NCBI GenBank assembly: GCA_016709225.1 | Contig: JADJEE010000012.1 | Location: 1,550,001 to 1,614,000, forward strand | Length of the DNA stretch: 64,000 nt | Direction of reading: 5' to 3' | Source of the DNA: Deltaproteobacteria bacterium | GTDB lineage: Bacteria > Myxococcota_A > Polyangia > Nannocystales > Nannocystaceae | Shown here: one piece after another, positions 61,485 through 64,000 of the stretch | How positions within the stretch are numbered: position 1 is the first letter of the stretch | Layout of the letters: the number at the start of each line of letters is the position of its first letter | Made by a program: the position numbers and the translations under genes | The notes under the pieces: generated by a model | Told to the model about the DNA's origin: nothing | The model's input: only the letters and a program-made list of their open reading frames with translations | The model's database searches: none

Positions 61485-62357
61485 GTGAGTCACGAGGTGA
61501 TCTGGATCGGTCGCGCTTCTCGACCCGGCCGCGCGCGACAGCTCTACGTGCGCGTGCGAACCGACGGGCGCGCACCGACGCCCGACGACGTCGCGACCGC
61601 CATCGATGATCCCTTCGCCGCGGCCACGCCGGCCCTCAGCGGCGAGGCCCCGGGCGACGCCGCCGAGCTCGCCGCGTCGCTGCCCGATCGGCCCGAGGTC
61701 CTGCGGGCGCCGATCCGCGATCTGACGCTGCGTGCACCGCTGCGCCCCGGCAAGATCATCTGCGTCGGTCGCAACTACGCCGCCCACGCCAAGGAGATGG
61801 GCAACGAGGTGCCGACCGAGCCGCTGCTCTTCAGCAAGCCTGCGACCGCGTTGTTGCCGTCGGGAGCACCGTTGTCGCTGCCGCGGGGCTACGAGCGCAT
61901 CGACATGGAGGCCGAGCTGGTGGTGGTGGTCGGCCGCACCGGCCACAGCTTCGATCGCGAGCGCGCGCTCGAGCACGTGTTCGGCTACGTGCTCGGCAAC
62001 GACGTGTCGAACCGCGACCTGCAGAAGCTCGACAAGCAGTGGACCCGCGCCAAGGGCTTCGACGGCTTCGCGCCGCTGGGTTCGTTCATCCGCGTGCACG
62101 GCGGTGCAGCCCCGCCCGCCGACGCGCGCATCCAAGGCTTCGTCGACGACGCGCTGCGACAGGACGCGCCGCTGTCGGACATGATCTTCGACATTCCGTA
62201 CGTGCTCGCGTACGTCGCCGCTTGCATGACGCTCGAGCCGGGCGACCTGATCTTCACCGGCACGCCGGAGGGCGTCAGCGCGCTCGCGCCGGGCTGCGTG
62301 ACCGCGGTCGGCATGACCGGCTTCGAGCTCGGTCGCCTGGCGACCCCCGTGCGGTAG
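61485..62357 (+). CDS. Fumarylacetoacetate hydrolase (FAH)-family protein
   Basis: A 290-aa enzyme, GTG start 5-6 nt after GGAGG. The C-terminal catalytic domain (from about 85) shows IICVGRNYAAHAKEMGNE, the metal-binding RIDMEAELVVVVGR, GYVLGNDVSNRDLQ, WTRAKGFDGFAPLG and TGTPEGV. These match FAH-family enzymes that hydrolyse acylpyruvates (fumarylpyruvate hydrolase type) or isomerise hydroxyhepta-diene-dioate. The N-terminal 80 residues are a small variable domain. The palindromic element (62362-62530) begins 5 bp after its stop, so it may end this transcript. Confidence 0.92.
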   Translation: MSHEVIWIGRASRPGRARQLYVRVRTDGRAPTPDDVATAIDDPFAAATPALSGEAPGDAAELAASLPDRPEVLRAPIRDLTLRAPLRPGKIICVGRNYAAHAKEMGNEVPTEPLLFSKPATALLPSGAPLSLPRGYERIDMEAELVVVVGRTGHSFDRERALEHVFGYVLGNDVSNRDLQKLDKQWTRAKGFDGFAPLGSFIRVHGGAAPPADARIQGFVDDALRQDAPLSDMIFDIPYVLAYVAACMTLEPGDLIFTGTPEGVSALAPGCVTAVGMTGFELGRLATPVR

Positions 62358-62361
62358 CGGG

Positions 62362-62530
62362 CTAGTACCTCGACACAGCGATAGTGACGGGCCATAACAC
62401 CGCCCTGACCGCGCCTCGCTGCGTTGCCGCGCCTTGAAAATACGCCCGGTATTCCGGCGGCACGGCGCCTTGCGGAGTCGCGGCCATGACGGCGTTCTGA
62501 CCCATCACTATCGCTGTGTCGAGGTACTAG
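62362..62530. repeat. 169-bp palindromic element, copy 2
   Basis: Second copy of the element at 8684-8851, same orientation. Its 26-bp arms (62362-62387 and 62505-62530, ends CTAGTACCTCG.../...CGAGGTACTAG) pair perfectly. Relative to copy 1 each arm differs at two positions, and both changes are compensated on the other arm. The interior differs by one substitution and one inserted A. It again lies between convergent genes and supplies the TAG of the minus-strand gene. Confidence 0.9.
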
Positions 62531-63279
62531 CCCGAGATCAGCCGCTCGAGCTCGTCGTCGAGCATGCGCACGACCGGCAGGCTGCGGTACAGGCTGCCCA
62601 TGTCGCGGCGCGGGCCATCGGCGTCGTGCGGCTCGTGGGGGATGTCGAGCCCGTGCGGCGGCGCCTTGACGAAGTTGGCCTCCATCGCGATGAGCAGGCG
62701 ACCGGTGCAGGTGCACGGGTTCTGGTTGTCGACGTGGGTGCAGCGCGGCGTGAGGTAGTCTTCGACGCGCTTGCGTGCGCGGGTGAGGCGCACGCGGTAG
62801 GCGCTCTCCTTGATGTTGAGCAGGTCGGCGGCCTCGACCGGGCCGAAGCCCATGAGGTCGGTGAGCACGAACGAGACCCGCACGCCCGGCGGCAGGCACG
62901 ACAGCGTCGCCGTCAGACAGGTGCGCTTGAGCTCCCACAGCATCGTGTGCAGGCGCGCCGGATCGCCGCCCAGCGGACCACCGGTGAGATCGATGGGCCG
63001 CGTGATGTCGCTGCGCAGGATCTCGTCGAGGCCTTCGAAGCTGTAGTCGGACTTGCGGCCGAGCGACTCCTCGAGCGATCGCGCGAGCAGCCCGAGCAGC
63101 GCGTCGCTGGGCTTGGGCGCCGACAGGAACTTCTCGTCGCCCTGGGCCCGCGCGTCGACCACGAGCTGACGCACCGCCGTCTGGGCCTCCTCACGGCTTC
63201 CGCACATGTGATACGCGAACGCGTACAAGCGGGGGAGTTCGCTGCGCAGAAGCTGCTGGAAGCTCGTTGAATCGGGCAT
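62527..63279 (-). CDS. ECF-like sigma factor with Cys-containing C-terminal extension
   Basis: A 250-aa sigma-70-family protein. Region 2 is short (about 6-75; RLYAFAYHMCGSREEAQTAV). Region 4 is clear at about 110-172 (LSCLPPGVRVSFVLTDLMGFGPVEAADLLNIKESAYRVRLTRARKRV). After it comes a Cys cluster, C180 with C189 and C191 (NPCTCTGRL), then a 60-residue tail. Similar Cys clusters occur in some ECF subgroups and may bind zinc. Its last codon and TAG stop fall in the palindromic element. It lies 21 bp after the glutathione synthetase gene and may be co-transcribed. Confidence 0.85.
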   Translation of the reverse strand: MPDSTSFQQLLRSELPRLYAFAYHMCGSREEAQTAVRQLVVDARAQGDEKFLSAPKPSDALLGLLARSLEESLGRKSDYSFEGLDEILRSDITRPIDLTGGPLGGDPARLHTMLWELKRTCLTATLSCLPPGVRVSFVLTDLMGFGPVEAADLLNIKESAYRVRLTRARKRVEDYLTPRCTHVDNQNPCTCTGRLLIAMEANFVKAPPHGLDIPHEPHDADGPRRDMGSLYRSLPVVRMLDDELERLISG

Positions 63280-63300
63280 CGGTACGCTCGGCCAACAGTG

Positions 63301-64000
63301 TCACTTCTTGGCGGTGTAGCCAAGCTTTCGTTCGAGGGCCGCCCAGAAGCGGGCCTGCATCGTGTCGTCGTCACGGAGGCCACCGAGTTGGTTGATCTCC
63401 TGCATCCCGGTTGGGCTGGTCACGTTGATTTCCGTGAGCAGGCCGCCAATGACATCGATTCCGACGAAGAACTGCCCTGCTTCGCGCAAGACCGGCCCCA
63501 CGCGCGAGCAGATCGCGCGATCGGCCGCATCGAGCTCGGTGACGACCGGCCGACCGCCGGCGTGGAAGTTGTTGCGAAGCTCGCCGCTCGCAGGCACGCG
63601 CAGCACCGCGCCGATCGGCTCACCGTCGACCAAGAGGATGCGCTTGTCACCGACACTGGCGGCCGGGATGTACTGCTGGGCGATGGTCCAGCGGGTGCCG
63701 TCGGCGGTTGCGAGCTCGAACAGGCTGCCGAGGTTGGGATCGTCGGCGCGGGCCAGCAGCACCTCGCGGCCGCCGAAGCCGAACACCGGCTTCACGATCA
63801 TCGCACCGCCGAGCAGCTCGAGCGTCCGTCGCAGCTCCGCGGGATCGCGGACCACGTGGGTCTTGGGCGTGAGATCGGCGAACGCCGCCGTCGACAGCTT
63901 CTCGTTGAAGTCGCGCAGGCCCGAGGGCGCGTTGAAGACCGCCGTACCCGCGCGATCGAGGATCCACGTCGCGGTCAGGTAGCCCTGATCGAACGGCGGG
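63301..64000 (-). CDS. gshB: Glutathione synthetase, C-terminal part (truncated at the window edge)
   Basis: The 3' 700 bp of a minus-strand gene running off the right end; 232 residues and the stop are visible. The visible sequence starts PPFDQGYLTATWILDRAG and contains VFNAPSGLRDFNEKLS, both typical of bacterial GshB. The ATP-grasp core is VKPVFGFGGREVLLA and VGIDVIGGLLTEINVTSPTGMQEIN, with Glu/Asn as Mg ligands. It joins gamma-glutamylcysteine and glycine using ATP. The true start is outside the window; the GTG in VVRDPAEL is internal. Confidence 0.92.
   Translation of the reverse strand, partial: PPFDQGYLTATWILDRAGTAVFNAPSGLRDFNEKLSTAAFADLTPKTHVVRDPAELRRTLELLGGAMIVKPVFGFGGREVLLARADDPNLGSLFELATADGTRWTIAQQYIPAASVGDKRILLVDGEPIGAVLRVPASGELRNNFHAGGRPVVTELDAADRAICSRVGPVLREAGQFFVGIDVIGGLLTEINVTSPTGMQEINQLGGLRDDDTMQARFWAALERKLGYTAKK

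Overview
The window reads as chromosomal DNA from a high-GC myxobacterium, most likely of the Nannocystaceae type (Myxococcota, Nannocystales). The grounds are very strong G/C bias at third codon positions and about 22 predicted lipoproteins among 57 genes. Many of these have a Ser/Thr/Gly/Asp linker after the lipidated Cys or Cys-rich repeats. There are also two Hanks-type kinases, an FHA-type sigma-54 activator, ECF sigma factors, CHAD, IgGFc-binding-like and MauG-type proteins. No rRNA, tRNA, transposase, phage gene or CRISPR array was seen.

Left part (1-9.8 kb): an octahaem-type cytochrome lipoprotein, several Cys-rich or beta-rich surface lipoproteins, a divergent pair around a perfect inverted repeat (4906-4932), an FG-GAP lipoprotein, and an exported DODA-type dioxygenase. 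At 8684-8851 lies the first copy of a 168-bp palindromic element.

10.4-29.9 kb: a tightly overlapping five-gene operon (10452-15814) encodes a dihaem peroxidase, a TPR membrane protein, a lipoprotein, a cytochrome P460-like protein and a transmembrane Ser/Thr kinase. It is followed by a haem lipoprotein, an OmpA-type lipoprotein, an ABC1/UbiB kinase, a STAS-like protein, a repeat-rich TPR protein, small lipoproteins, a MaoC-type hydratase, a CYTH-CHAD protein and a GntR(YtrA)-membrane protein pair.

30-46.6 kb: a GH5 glycosidase, a NUDIX hydrolase, a TatA/B-like plus TatC pair, a lipoprotein with an Asp/Lys repeat tail, a 1219-aa PknK-like kinase-ATPase, a 1010-aa membrane beta-propeller protein, a rhomboid-fold protein, and an operon of FHA-sigma54 activator, lipoprotein and membrane protein.

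46.7-64 kb: a histidine kinase coupled to two lipoproteins, a peptidase-MA TPR lipoprotein, an ECF sigma/anti-sigma/acidic lipoprotein operon, a DUF2505-like protein, a UPF0104-type membrane protein, an FAH-family hydrolase, a second copy of the palindromic element (62362-62530), a second ECF-like sigma factor and the C-terminal part of glutathione synthetase.

Two patterns cut across the window. First, the two palindromic elements keep their terminal arms perfectly paired through compensated base changes. Most inner mismatches become G-U pairs only in minus-sense RNA, and each element supplies the TAG stop codon of the minus-strand gene at its edge. Second, many genes carry a TAnnnT box, often TGnTAnnnT, only 6-12 nt before the start codon and lack a Shine-Dalgarno sequence. 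This suggests widespread leaderless or near-leaderless transcription. Operon-internal genes and leadered genes more often show GGAG-like sites or 4-bp stop/start overlaps.
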